Shown here piece by piece: positions 10,995 through 23,444 of a DNA stretch of 64,000 nucleotides. Origin of the DNA: Limanda limanda (lineage: Eukaryota; Chordata; Actinopteri; Pleuronectiformes; Pleuronectidae). Each line of letters opens with the position of its first letter. Position 1 is the first letter of the stretch. The position numbers and the translations under genes are program-made. The notes below the pieces were generated by a model that saw only the letters and a list, made by a program, of their open reading frames with translations, was not told the origin of the DNA and searched no databases. The DNA is taken from contig NC_083653.1 of NCBI RefSeq assembly GCF_963576545.1, positions 17,752,639 through 17,816,638 on the forward strand, given 5' to 3'.

Positions 10995-12030
10995 TTATAG
11001 TGCCCTAGCATCAACTGAAGTCAGGAAGTCTCCAAGACACACACACAACAAGAAAAGTCCATTTTATTTATGCAGTTAACACACATGGCAGAAGTAGCTT
11101 CAGACAAAAAGAGGCGGGTGGTGTGTAAAGGGGAGGGGGGGAGTGGGGGGTGTAACTGCAGGAGAGCTGCAAAGGCTCTGATCATAGCCAGCAACTGCTG
11201 CATCCCACTGATGCTAGCATGCAATGTCCCCGAATTGTGTGCGTTTTAAGAACACTGACATTTTGTTCTGATGACTGCATTCATTGTAACAGGTTGTCGA
11301 CATGTCTGTCCTCCGCCACGCTTTGTGTGTCCGTCATCTCTCCCCACTTACAGACAGAGCGGAGGAAACGCAGTAGAAGGTCTCACACTGAGCTAAAATA
11401 AACTCATGAATTACTTTGTGACATCAATATCTGTGTCTCGAGTTAGTTTGTCTACTTTCCTGTCAGCGGGAACTGAAACATGAAAAAAACATGTAGGACA
11501 CTGCTATTTAATTTGCTCTCTTCAGCATTGACATCCTTTTCTTGAAGAATTTCTTTGGCAAGCTCAAGCATTCCTTTTTCAATGTACATTTTTGCACATT
11601 TGATATGGTGTTATACTGTACTTTTTTTACTTCAAATAAAACCTCTTGAACATTTTCAGCACAATTTACATATACTGTGACAATACTGATAACAGTGATA
11701 TGTTTGGTCTATATAATCGTTTAACAGGATGTTTACAGCATTTCATTTCCACTGTTCACCATAACTTTATATTTGTGAGATAACTTTGACTTATTATGTT
11801 GAGTTTGTTTTGCATTTCTCCCCAGAAGCCAGGTTTAACTTCTGGTCATATAAATGCCAGTGTTTTTTTGCATGTTTGGAGACCTCTATGTTGCCCTTAT
11901 CTTCTCCCTCCTGTTCACAAGTTTCGGCCAAACTCATCCTGGTTTACTGATCCACCCGTTTCTTCCAAATGCTCCCGGTCACATACAACATGAATAAAAC
12001 CCTACCCGTGCATCCCATAGCTGCTAGTGA
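10995..12030. other. Non-coding stretch, nothing recognised
   Basis: There is a G-rich strand segment near 11132-11152 and AATAAA near 11635. The small frames (11021-11224, 11219-11401, 11796-11993) show no domain. The last few hundred bases may be decayed LINE sequence belonging to the next entry, but I cannot show it. Confidence 0.45.
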
Positions 12031-12375
12031 GATAATAGTTCCTTCCCACATTCAGCCTCTCTGAACTCAGCTTTAAGGCCATCACTCAACACAACCTCCA
12101 CAGCACAGGACATCACTCACCCACTCAACGGCCACTTTAACATAATGCCATCGGGAAACAGATACAGGTCGATAGGATGCAACAGGGAGCGCTTCAGCAA
12201 AAGGCTAATACCTACAGCCAATGCAGCACCACCCATTACTAACACAGATATTGACTGTCAGTCAATGTTTACTGTTTTAGATGTCCATGTTTGTTATCGT
12301 CTTATGATGTACTGCTTGCTACTGTGGTGTTTTACTGGTGTTTCATGGCACGTGGTTTGTAATGTAATGATGTAA
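12031..12375 (+). pseudogene. LINE ORF2 C-terminal remnant (L2/Rex1-like)
   Basis: One frame open from 12031 to 12375 encodes ...TSTAQDITHPLNG, then MPSGNRYRSI and RFSKRLIPTA. This reproduces the end of many fish non-LTR ORF2 proteins, 'hPLNg...lPSGrRYR...RfrnSFiPtAI'. In the parent element this lies downstream of the reverse transcriptase. The endonuclease and polymerase parts are absent, consistent with 5' truncation at insertion. The following 100 bp is probably its 3' untranslated region. The copy is dead. Confidence 0.6.
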
Positions 12376-12560
12376 ATGTAAAAGTGCATTGTTATGAAAA
12401 TGACATAACTGTTTAGGAAAATAAAACAACTGATATAATAATAGTCAAAGTTGTACCGAGAAAATATACACAGCTGACATGATGCTAAAAAAAAGCTACT
12501 CTGGTCCCACAGCATTTTAAATGATCATAACATTCATCTAAATTGTGTTTCAGTTCATAT
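12376..12560. other. Probable LINE 3' UTR and spacer
   Basis: AT-rich sequence between the LINE remnant and the next repeat. No poly(A) or microsatellite end is clear. Confidence 0.35.
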
Positions 12561-13275
12561 AAAGCCCATTCAAGAGGGCACAACCATGATTTGTGAGGCC
12601 ATGAAAATCGAATCAATTAATAAGCAAGTCTAAGAGAACATGTGTGCCAAATCTGAACGATATGCCCTTGAGATGTTCGGAGAGATTACATTCAAAAGGC
12701 GAAACAAGTGTTTTGAGATGTTCGACCACAGAAATCTAATCAGGTCGTCCCTGAGTCCAAGTGAATTGTGCCAAATGCAATGAAAATTCCCTTTGGGCCT
12801 TTGTGATATATCGCGGTTATAACAACGTGAGGCCATGTGAGCCTTTTGACCTTCGATCACGAAAATTTAATCAGTTCATCTTTGAGTCAAAGTTGATGTT
12901 CGTTCCAAATTTAAAGACGTTTCCTCACACTGATCTTCAGATATCACGATCAAGCAAAACATGAACATACTTTGTGTGGCCACTTCATCCGAAGATTCAA
13001 AATTCAAAATTCAAGAGTTTATTGTCATGTACACAACGATTACATTAAACAGTCGCTTGCAATGAAATGTTTGGGTCACAGGTTCTCTTATGACAATGCT
13101 CAAAATATTAAAAGCAGACAAAAGAATAAAATAGGATAAAATAGAATTAAAATTTTTTTTTTTTAAATAGAAATAAAATATACATATTTGTGAGCCAAGT
13201 GAGGTAAAGTCAGACAGATGGACAACCCCGAAAACATTACGCCTCTGACCACTCGCTGTCGCCATCGCAGAGGCA
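12561..13275 (+). repeat. Degenerate internally repeated fish element, split by an insertion
   Basis: Related blocks repeat with a period of roughly 130 bp: 'gaccacagaaatctaatcagg...gagtccaag' at about 12723, and 'gatcacgaaaatttaatcag...gagtcaaag' at about 12856. Each is followed by 'gtgccaaat/gttccaaat' and 'gatatatcgcgg/gatatcacgatc'. The expected terminal part, 'gatggacaaccccgaaaac...cgcagaggcat', resumes only at about 13215-13275. The gap is filled by another retrotransposon tail, listed separately. I recall this as a common teleost repeat ending '...cggaggcat'. Confidence 0.55.
12994..13190 (-). repeat. Non-LTR retrotransposon 3' tail inserted in repeat
   Basis: Read on the minus strand, it ends 'gtacatgacaataaactctt' followed by repeated GAATTTT units (+ strand 'attcaaaattcaaaattc' at about 12998-13015). 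That is a LINE/SINE 3' end with a short repeated tail. A poly(T)/A-rich segment (13149-13165) and 'aataaaatag' repeats sit at the other side. It interrupts the element at 12561-13275, so it is the younger of the two. Confidence 0.5.
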
Positions 13276-15268
13276 TGAGAAAGGGCTGAATTGTATTTGT
13301 TCTAAATTCAGATGGGATGTGGCAGAGGCTGTTATTCTGCAAGCTGTATGCTGCATTCACCGAATATTGAATTAGATGTAAATATGATCTTTTAATCTAA
13401 ATCTGTGGAATTTTTTTGTGGCTCTGATTATCTCCACAGCCAAGAGCCAGTGTTTCTGGATACATCTAGCCGTCTGTTAGCCGATACCTGAAAAAAAAAA
13501 TTTACAATTTCTGAATATTTCGGGAAGAAACAGTGGAGAGGGGCTTTCTTCATGTCTGTAAAGATGAGCTGCTGTTTCTCATATCAATTTTCAGTCCAGG
13601 TAATTCAAAAAAATTCAAGTTTTTACAAGTTTTTCACTGCAAATGGTCGATCGCATTGTATTCTCTGAGGAATATAAATAAACCACCTGGGTAATGCCGA
13701 CACAAACTCCCAAAGGAACAGTTGAATAAATATGAAACATGCGTCACAGTTTTCAGACAGATCTTTTGTGTAGCGAAGAATCTCGTGTACGCACTAACAA
13801 CCCCCCCCACACACACACATTCTCCGAAGTGGCCTGCAGAATAAATAATACCTCTGCATGAGCCATCACACTCACACAGTCATCATCGGGACGAGAGCAG
13901 ACTTTGTCACTCACATCCTGTGTCTCCTCTTAATGCTTCAGTGTCAGATCGGCACATCCCACACTGCAGACAGCATATCATGAGCCCATCATCCGCCCAC
14001 ACACTCTCACGGAGCGTAATTGTCTGGGGTGAAGGCCGTCTGCTCTGCAGATGCCCGTGTTGATTTGTCGTGTCATTGTAAAACATTTCCTTCAGGGACC
14101 GTCCGTTATGGCTTTGAACCGTTTTGCAAGGAAATAGCTGAAGAATGTATAAAAAGCGAGAAGTAATAAATACAACAAATTCCCACCGGCTGCTACTTCA
14201 AATGTCCTGATGCTTTAATATGGAGGGAATATTCGGTATGCTGAAGAAGATTAATGCCTCCAGCTGGCACGGCATTGCCATCTAGCAGAATTCATTTTGC
14301 ATGTTTAAAAAGAAAGCCATTGCCTGCATCAGTCACTGTATATGTAATACTTAAAGGTATTAAAATTTAAAGGGGGAATTGGAATGATCTGCCTGTGTTG
14401 AAGTGGCTGAATCTCAATCTTTCTCTACTGGATTTTCCCTCTTGCCATCTTCTTCTAATCCTTCGCTTCTTTGCGGCGCTGTAAAGCTTTCGAAATGCAG
14501 CGATAATGAGAGGAGCTCGTTGTCCATGAGTAAAAGAAAACTTGGGAAAATAAGTATCAGAGGAAAGCGAGCAAAAGCAAGCTGTGGGACCTGAATCCAT
14601 GTCAGCCTGTTCTTTTTTTTTTTTTACACAACATCAAAGATGGGGAATCAAAAGGACAAAATCATACACATGGATTCATTTAAAGCAGCGACCGCATCGT
14701 CCCTTTAGTTCCGCAAAACTTAACTGGGAATAAGTCTCGGTTGCATCTGTAAAAAATGCGTGGACAGGAGGCTGAAGCATTACATCATTTTGTGAAGCCT
14801 CGAAAAGTCCCCAATCCCTGGCAGGCACCGAGGAAGGATGGACACAAACATACACATTCACACAACGCCGGACGTCTGAGCCCGTGAGAAACTCCATGGC
14901 CAGACCTCAGTGCTCATCCCAGGTGGCGTTGCCTGGTTATGTGCGGAAGGTTGCTCATAGGGCAGCCGTGTTAAGCACGACTGGAAAGGTCAGCCACGGG
15001 GTCCTGCCAAGTATTTTATCAAATAACACAGCTGTGTGGCTGATGAGGATTGGGGGGGGAGGAAGAGTGTCCATGTGTGATTTGCAGCTTGTGGGTGTGT
15101 GTTGCGTGCGAGTGTTCGGCTCTGCTTGCCTGACTAGACACGCACTTGCAGTTGTCTTTCAAACTCAGTACCTACAGGGTTATTCTGGCTGCTTCGTTGT
15201 TCTCAGACAATACACTTCATCCACGACTGGCTGATGTTACAAAGAGACAGCAACAACAGAACGCGAAA
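13276..15268. other. Non-coding stretch, nothing recognised
   Basis: Simple runs occur at 13491-13500 (A) and 14612-14623 (T), with a short C/CA run at 13801-13820. Block 13870-14290 is repeat-free with balanced composition and could hold conserved non-coding sequence. Frames of 60-116 codons here have no recognisable domain. Confidence 0.45.
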
Positions 15269-15289
15269 GGGGGGCGGGGGGGGGGGGGG
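15269..15289 (+). repeat. Poly(G) run
   Basis: Six G, one C, then fourteen G before a T. Such runs are prone to assembly and length error and can form quadruplex structures. A (GA)n run follows at about 15417-15432. Confidence 0.8.
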
Positions 15290-16949
15290 TGAGTTATTAG
15301 TGCGGCATCCCTTCGCAGCGTGATTGTGTTGAGACTGTAAATCCCATCAGGTTTGGAGCTTTAGGATCCAGCACTCTCCTTTTCTGATTGGAACATGGAG
15401 TCCTTTGAGGTTTCACAGAGAGAGAGAGAGAGACGGAGAAACAGGCAAAGAGAAAGTGAAACAGCAGACAGAGAGTCTCAATGTCTGCTAGAGATACAAG
15501 GAAAAGAAACAAACAGCATTCCCTTTGATTCAACAGCAAAAGAAGGCTTCATTCAACTGTGCCCTGTCAAGTAAGGCCTGATCATACATCCCCAGCCACT
15601 GTAAGGATAACACTCTCTATATCACATATCCATATCAGCCCTTGAAGTATGGGCTCCTGCAGCACACACGCTTTTGGATTTTCAATAAACCGACAAATCC
15701 GAATCCTCTTGTAAATATTAACTCTGGCAGTTTTGGGGTCTCCAACTAACGAGTCCATCATAGCCGCAGGGGTCCTTTCCAGCGAGGAGAGTCATGTGAG
15801 AACTTGTCATGAGCGGAATATCAAATGAACTACGCTGCACCCTTCGCTCAAGCAATTACACACTTACCTGTGAGAGATAACACAAGTATGCAGGTGTTTT
15901 TTGCTAAGCAGGTCAAGTCTGAAAATAAGCATTGTTAACTGAAATCAGCATTTTCATCGCCGGCAGAACCAGCTTTCACCAAAGAGAAAAACCAAACACT
16001 ATTTTCATCTTTCCCCAAGTCTCATTGTACATGTCGGAACAAAACAAATATGAATAACATTACTGCATTCCATTTGTCTGGAGTTTCAGACAATTCTGAT
16101 ATGAATCAGAGCTGTGTGTCACAGTGTGTGGCAGTGCCATCCAAGGTGGCTCTGACAAAGGAATTCAACTATTTCCTAGTTTTATTTCCTTCTTTGATAA
16201 AACCACCTCAACTCCAGATAAATATCCTGTACGTGCATTATTAGGGCATTGTAATTGCGTTTCCATGCTCTACGGTGTAAATCGGGGAGGGGGGGGGTGA
16301 CACCTTGCAAAGATTGTGAATAATCAAAAGTAATCATGTTACACTGATCATATATCTGTATAGCATTTTGACCATAGGAACTTTCCCTAGGAACCTTTGC
16401 AGGCTAAATTAAAATCTAAGGGTTTCCATTAAACAGTCCCGGCTCAGGAGGTAACTTTTAGGGTGGGGCTTGCAGCACTGATCATGCCTGGTTGGTTGAG
16501 CACATCCGGGGGTTTTTTTCTTCAGCCAATTAGTCTCCCAAATTAATTATGTAGTCCAGCATTTCAGGTGTTTTCCACATGCTTTGTTCTCCTTTCACAT
16601 ACATCTCAAAATTTGAATCGTTGTCATGCTTACTGGTTGTTGTAGTGTTGCTTGATTTACAAACAGTGTTTTCCATTTATTACCTTCACTCTTCCGGCCT
16701 GCCACCGAATTTTCCACACTTCAATTTCATAATAATCCAAATATTTTCAAAAGCTCTTGTGATGACAATAACTGTTTTGTGATGTTGCTTCACTGTAGAG
16801 CTGCTCCACTATCTCATGTGACTAAAAGTTCCAGGTACTTTGACAGCTTGTATCTGCTATTAAGATGTATAAAGATCACAGTAGAAGGAGGTATAATAAG
16901 ATGTTTAAATATATGAGTAAAGCATGTAAAATTACTCCATTATAAGTAC
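15290..16949. other. Non-coding stretch, nothing recognised
   Basis: It contains the (GA)n run near 15417-15432 and a G10 run at about 16289-16299. The block near 16320-16500 has a repeat-like texture, but I cannot name a family. Confidence 0.45.
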
Positions 16950-17560
16950 ATTTTAGAAAAGTGCAGAAAGAAAGTGAAGAAGTGTGCCTCTCTGCCTTAA
17001 GCCTGTTCTTGACCAAGGTGAGATCAGGGGACCGGTCCAGCCATTCGAGGATGTTCCACGTCTTTGCCCTGAAAAAAGTCTTTGGTTGGTTTGGTTGCAT
17101 GTTTAGATTAAATTATCTGCTAAATGATGAAATATTGTCCATTGAGTTTTGATTCAATTGACTGAATCTGAGCTCAGACTGCTCTTATAAACCTCTGCAT
17201 TCATCCTGCTGCTCCTGTCAGCAGTGAAATCAACAGTAAGTTCCACCGGAGCCATAACAGCCTGAGCCATTACAGTCCCACCTTGTTTGACCGATCAGGT
17301 TGTGGCTTTGGGTCATGAGCTGTTGCTTCTTTCTTCACAGTTTCCTCTTTTCACAATTTTTGTAGAGGTTCACTTCATTGAACTCTGTTCCGGAACTCCA
17401 GTTTCTTTTTGTGAGTTGTTGTGAGCCACAGCCTTATCGGTTTTTGAGGTTGACCAGAGGTCTGTGTTAAATCCTGGAGAACACTCCTGGCTTTCTTTTT
17501 AAGCCATTTAATGTAGCTCATTAAAATGCTTAGGATTTACTCCTCATCCAAATAACCTCA
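16950..17560 (-). pseudogene. Tc1-like transposase fossil A
   Basis: Minus-strand translation gives ordered Tc1/mariner landmarks. 'VKQGGTVMAQAV' near 17297-17255 corresponds to the family's VKHGGG.vMvWG. 'ADRSSRMNAEVYKSSL' near 17222-17180 corresponds to ADKSSkiNaEVY. 'KTWNILEWLDRSPDL' near 17070-17025 corresponds to the WPSQSPDLNPIE region. The block is broken by stops, and the middle segment that should carry the second catalytic Asp (DNDPKH) is missing. After SPDL the glutamate-bearing NPIE is replaced by TLVKN. The enzyme would cut and paste by a DDE mechanism; this copy cannot. Inverted terminal repeats were not located. Confidence 0.7.
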
Positions 17561-20500
17561 GGTCCCCAGCCCACAACTCAGTTCATCATTTCTTGTGGAT
17601 ACCTGCTTTTTTTAGAGTGAAGCTGAATTTTGATTGTTTTTTTGTTGTTGTACATGAACCAACACTAAGCTGACACACAACTGCCTAAGAACCTCTCAGT
17701 GTCCAAATACCTTTCAACCCCTCACATTTTGACAGTAAGAGTTTAAAGGGCTATGTCTCCCACCAAGTGCACTCTTGGCATTTGAAATGTAAAAATGTGT
17801 CTACCTTTTAACTTGAAGCCATAATATGGGTGTCAAAGAAAGACAGCTAAGTAAACAGTACATTTCTCTGTAGGGAAGTGGTATTTGTAAGAAGTAGCAT
17901 AAACTGGAATTACTAGATTACAAGGACACCGACACTGCACTCAAGCACCATAATGAGAGAAGAGAACATACATGACACAGCATTTCTATATACAGTACAA
18001 AACGTCTCTGCTACAACCACCACATAACACAAGCTGCCCAGACACTGTTTTGAGTAGGTGTTGGTTTGATAGAACATAACCTTAGGTGGGTCTCCTCCAG
18101 CTGCTTTGTAACAGCTCATTCATATTCACGCTCGATGCTAAATATGTCACCTGGGGTTTACAAAGGCCCTTTTCATTATGTATAAAAACAATAGTACAAG
18201 AAATGCCAATGTAAACGAGCAGGAGTGTACAGCAGCTTGAGTCACCACTTTGTGCATTTCTCACAGACATAATACTGGCTTCAGAAGGCAGAGAATGTGC
18301 GAAACCATGAAGTGTGACATTGAAAAGGAATCACAGAGATGACGTGCCTTCGCAGGCGCCCTGGTGGTTGGTGTATTGCTTTACTTTTTTTTTTTTTGGG
18401 TCATAATTCTATCTCACCACTAACCCCATCCTTTGTCCTTTGACAGTTTTCGCGATGAACATGTTTAGAGAATCCCCTCTTTGTGGGACATGATGGATGT
18501 GGACTGTGAGCAAATGTTTTCCCCATGACTCCTTCTCACGACAAAGTGTACGTATACATGTTACATTTAAATGGAGTATGAAAGTTCCCATTTTAGCAGC
18601 TGACAAGTAAATGCACATCCTAACAAAGGAGAGACCCTGCGTGCATTTTCATAAACACCATCTTTCTCCTGGGAGGGCACCCAGTCTCCTGTGGCATGCG
18701 ATAGATCGACAAGCAATCAGCCGATTCTAAGAACTGCTTACTTAGCCCATCACTGTAACTGAACTGTGCGGCTGCTAATACAGCTGGAAAGAATTTGAAG
18801 AAAGAGTGCCTCTAGAAGTGCTTCAGTGCAGTTCTTGCCTCATTCTCTCCTCTCCTCCTGTGACGTTTAGTCAGTCAAGGGAGACATTAGTGGAAGGAAA
18901 TATATATTGCAAACTTCCATCAGTCTTTGGAGAGTCATGAGTGTAATGTAGCTTCGGAAGAATACATCAATCCAGCCAACCTCAAGCTATAAAAGTTTGT
19001 TGAGCCAATGTCTAGCGATCCCTGTGATATTCTCCCTGCACAGGGCCTGATGGATTGAGTGTAAATCGGAGATCCAAAATGAACATCAGAGTTTCTTTCC
19101 ACTGGAACAGGAAGGCAACCAGAAGACAGGATGCAAAGCGGGCTAAGATATTAGGGATTCACGGCAGACCCTTGAGTCATGTCTTCTACCGGTTACGGAA
19201 ATTGCCTTGGTTTTTGTTTTTTTTGTCAAAATATGTGTTCTTTTCTGTCAGCACTCTGAGCACTGAATTCTGTTTTTGTCACAGCTCACAGCACATATAC
19301 AGGCATTTAGACTCGCTATTGTGTGTTTTCCCCGTCTTTTGAATCGAAAATGTCAGGTGATCAAATCCAATGAGAATAGCACTTTAGACAAGGCAGGTGG
19401 CACCGTGCTAAAAGCTACATGAAATCAGGTTACAGCTACAGCTTCTGTTGTGAAGGGGAAACGCAGGTTTTATGAAGAGCTATGTGTTGTTGTGTGCGTC
19501 ATGACGACGAGATTAAAATGTGTCCTGCTGTGGTTTCCGGTCTCTTCAGAGAGCAGGAGCAGAGAGGCTGGTAGCAAACAGCTCGCTCCTCGAGCTGCAG
19601 ACGGGAATGGATGGCCCTTTTGGTTCCATTAAAATGTTACAGAGCGAAGAGGAAGGAAAGCAACCTGGGCTACCGCACACATTCTTCACCGCTGACTTTA
19701 CCGGTCCGTTGGGGAAGACGTGTTGAGGTTTTCACCGAAGGCTGCACCAATGACAAAGAGCTCAGGAAATTCATTAGAGATCCAGAGGAAGAGGGAGCAA
19801 TTATTAAGAAACGGCTAATGTCTTTGAGGCAAAAAAAAAAGGAACCACAGCAGATTCATCAGTTATAAATACGACCATTTAATTCTTGGATCCTTGTTCG
19901 GTCTGTTCTTCTAGGTTGAAAAACGCCACAAACTAATGAACACATCAATACCACTGTGCTTGAGGTGATAAGGGATTATAACACATTCTTTAAGAACATA
20001 ATGAGGGCATTAGCATCATTATTATTTGGACATTATATAACATTTTCAAAATGTGCCAAATCCCAAAGGATTTACAGCTTTCTAGGGCAGAGGCATGACT
20101 AATAACATTTTCATGAAAGCCTTTCCACATTTTAAATGTTATTTTTATAATAATTGCCATAATTTGCAATGCATGTCATTTTTCATGACAGAGAAATACG
20201 AGAAAATGCTTAGATTAATTTGTATCGCGAAAAATACTCCATATTCAAGACTAAAGGGCTCCTCTGTTATGTGACATAATTATATTCTTCTCAAATGTAA
20301 TCTGCTAAACTCATGACTGCATAGCCGTCAAATAAGTCGGCTGCCTTAACGGCCATTCAGACTCATAAATGAGACGTAAGAGCTGTGTGAATCTAAACTG
20401 TCAAATAACTGCTTTGGATTGCCTCATCTAACTGAAGAAAACATCTACATTCATTCTCTACTAAGGAAATCTGCCAATGAAACCTTCACAACAACAAAAT

Positions 20501-20960
20501 AAAACTGGGACGTCGGAGAGAAAATAATTAAGCTCAAAGCGTGGAGGTTTTTTCCCATGCACACACACTCATAAAACTGGTTCTGTCAACGCAGATGGTG
20601 CTGGAGTTAATTCACACGGCATTCCCTGTGTTTAACTGGGTCATCCCAGCAGTAGAACCGTGTCTTGATACGATGTTTAGCAGACAAGCAGTCCCAGGGA
20701 GCTTGAAGTGCACAAACGTTTTATTTGCCCATTAACAGGGAGGATGTTAAGACCAAACTTGAACAAAACAACGCTCTCCCTCTTGTCCTACAGTGGTTAG
20801 CAGAGAGAGGAGGGGAGATTAGAGAGGGAGCGGGGAGTTTTTAATTTGGGAAGCCTCGTAAACACTACGTGCATCTGCCCGCGTTTACATAATGTTGCAG
20901 CTGCCGCTGCTGCTAAGGCTTTTTCGCCCGATTCTGCTTTTCTGCTCGGCCCAAGCACAC
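17561..20960. other. Long non-coding stretch, nothing recognised
   Basis: A T12 run lies at about 18385-18398 and an A-run near 19830. Several small frames, such as 19055-19342 and 19611-19868 (the latter with a Lys/Glu-rich end), have no recognisable domain. Block 20050-20540 is AT-rich, repeat-free and could be partly conserved, but nothing specific supports that. Confidence 0.45.
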
Positions 20961-21033
20961 AGGAGGAGGAGGAGGAGGAGGAGGAGGAGGAGGAGGAGGA
21001 GGAGGAGGAGGAGGAGGAGGAGGAGGAGGAGGG
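20961..21033 (+). repeat. (AGG)n trinucleotide microsatellite
   Basis: About 23 uninterrupted AGG/GGA repeats from 20961 to about 21030, then GGGGGAG. It makes artefactual poly-Glu, poly-Arg and poly-Pro frames on both strands (20846-21073, 20892-21221, 20913-21242). The pure purine strand is a mirror repeat able to form triplex or quadruplex structures. Confidence 0.9.
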
Positions 21034-22337
21034 GGAGAAAGATGAAGATGAATGTGCTGATGAGCCAGCATGAGTTTGAAATATGTTATCACCACAGCTA
21101 TCATCATTATCGTCATCATCGCCTCTGTCATCTTTATGAACGCAGTAGTTGTAAAAATGTCCTGATGATGATTAAGAGAAATGATGAGGTGACGATTTTG
21201 TGTTTTGCTGGGATTTTTTGATTTACTTTCACGCCGGTCCAAAGTAAATTATTAGCTACAATTTCTCTTATCAGATTAATGTATTGCGTTTTCCATGCAT
21301 GTACAGGAACAATTGCGAGGTTTCTGCTTTTGAATTGCTGAGGACAGCATCTGTGTCCTTTTTTAAATTTTCATTCATGTAACACCATGACGACGCTCGG
21401 CCCCCCAGTGCACATTACAATCCAAGTGAACCCACTTTCTTTTACCTCTCTGCGAGCTCCACAACAAGCTAATCCCCTCCCTGCTAACTTGTCCTCCCTG
21501 CAGCCCATTACAGTCAGCTCACATCCAGACGTGCCACTGGGCCTTATGACAACAGGGCCTGATAAGCTATGGACGTTCCTCTGATTTCGGCAGCCTGATT
21601 AGCTCTTCGCTGGACCAGTATAGGTTGGGCCCCCCACAAGAAAAGCTCCCCTTTCCTCCTAGGCTGGGATTCAAACTCACTTATATTTTTACTCATACGC
21701 AGGTCATGTGCGAATAAAATGTGCCTGTCTATAAAGTGGCCAATATACGGCGGCAGATTGAAAGAGAGATTGCCAGGCTTAGCATCTGTGACCCTCCGCC
21801 TCCTCCGCTCTCCGCTGCTCCTCTTGTCTGTTTCGAGCGAGCCAATGTTTCTGGCTCTGGGTATTTATCTGTGGCGCAAATATGCAGCCCGTGTCTTGCA
21901 GGGCAGCAGGCGTTTCGGCGACATCACAAAGATGGATTAAGTCATGCGTTAAATTGCCTCTTTGAAGGAAATGAATAAATAAATTTGAGAGACTAATTCC
22001 TTGACTCTGCACCATCTCTTGTGTGAGTGTGGCTGCATAATGCTGGCTTAAATCTACCCTCTGCTCTGCTCTGTTCTCCGTTGTGTTCTGTTGGTGTGTT
22101 AATTCAAAAAATTACATTTGTTACGACTTGGCAATGTCAAGACGCTACAAGTGCATTTGTTTACTAAATGTATTAGTACACCCAGGGATGTTGGACCTAT
22201 TGTCTGGGAGAGCGTTTTGACTACTTCACCTGTCAGACATTATAAACTTTACCCCTCGTAAAGTCATCACTTCTTATATGGTGAGCCAGCGAGGACAGCA
22301 CCTTCCAACACAGCAGTGAAGAACGATAGATAGATGG
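21034..22337. other. Non-coding stretch, nothing recognised
   Basis: A CAT/CATCAT-rich short segment follows the microsatellite at 21085-21130. Block 21380-21600 and block 21720-21990 have balanced composition and open frames in several registers. None has a recognised domain or splice-bounded exon. Confidence 0.45.
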
Positions 22338-22430
22338 TAGGGCTGGGCGATATGGCCTTAGATAAATAACGTGATATGTTTAGGCTACACCGCGATAAAT
22401 TATATATATCTCGATATTTTGACATCTCCT
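22338..22430 (+). mobile_element. hAT-type MITE left end
   Basis: It begins TAGGGCTGGGCGATATGG and continues 'aacgtgatatgttta...tatatctcgatattttgac'. I recall this terminal sequence from abundant fish hAT elements with CGATAT-rich ends. The matching right end is not seen nearby. The sequence to about 22870 could be the element's body or an unrelated spacer. Confidence 0.5.
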
Positions 22431-22870
22431 CTGAATCACTGTACAAATGTTAAAGTCAGGAAGTGCCTTAGCTAGCAGACGTTAGCATTTACGACGGTCC
22501 TTGAATGGGCCTCGTCGGAAGACATCAGAGGAAGTGAGCAGTCAGCTGTGAGAGGGGTATGAGAAAAGAGCGAGAGGAGCCAAACTCAGAGAGCGCTTTT
22601 GTATTATGACAGTTAAAAAAGGTTCATATGAAAGAAGCATCACCGAAACACGAATGCTCATGCAAAGTAATTGAAAGTGCAAAATCATTAGGCAAGTCAT
22701 TCGGCAAATGATTGTTCCTTGAACTTAAAAATATTTGAAGGCTGCTGAGACGAGAGAATTCAAAAGGCTGGTTGTTCATGCACGAAAATAAACTGAGAGG
22801 GGAAAAAACTGAAAAAGAGGATCAAATAGGTACGTGTAGTAAACTCAGCTAGTGCATTTTACTTTTAAAC

Positions 22871-23215
22871 CTCACCGAGGAGATTATGTTTTCCCCCCAT
22901 CCTTTCAGTTTGTTTGTCAGCATGATTACGCAAAAACCCCAGAAAACTGATTTCTATGAAACTTGGTTGAAGAATGATACACGGGCCAGGAATGAACATT
23001 ACCTTTTGACAGGAATCCAGTTTTCTCTCTCTCTCTCTCTCCCTCTCTCTCTTTCACCTTTCCTTTGACATTTCCACTGATTTCCCAGAGGATAATTCAT
23101 GGACCTTGATGACAAAAATCCGCCATATTTAGATGACTGATGTGTGAAATTTGGTGCAGCTTGATTGATTTTAAGGGGACTGGCAGAGGTATGTGTCATG
23201 AAGTGCCATTCTAGA
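22871..23215 (+). repeat. Dispersed family F, copy 1
   Basis: It starts 'ccgaggagattatgtttt', passes 'tttgtttgtcagcatgatta' and 'ctatgaaacttggttgaag', and ends 'ggcagaggtatgtgtc...gccattctaga'. The same order of blocks occurs at 28851-29134 (same strand) and 42452-42731 (opposite strand). A (CT)n run at 23024-23053 has grown inside this copy. It is non-coding. The ends look like 'ccgccaaggaggt' and 'ggcggaggt', possible terminal repeats of a MITE. Confidence 0.65.
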
Positions 23216-23444
23216 TACTCTACTACTACTTTTTGCTTTAGCTACCATAATGCCATTTAGCTTGTGTGACAACTAGTCTATATGCTATGACTAGTCCATA
23301 ACTAGTTTATATAATCTGTATTTTGCCTGTATTGACTGACATGAGCTGTATAACACAAATCCAGTCATGCCTAGACTCTATGCCACTAGCAGCCTGCAGA
23401 GTCGGCATTCTGGCAGAAATACTTTCACCTCTTTTGAAAGTGTA

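Noticed and set aside
20846..21242. Frames coding poly-Glu, poly-Arg and poly-Pro proteins
   Set aside because: They are readings of the AGG microsatellite in different frames.
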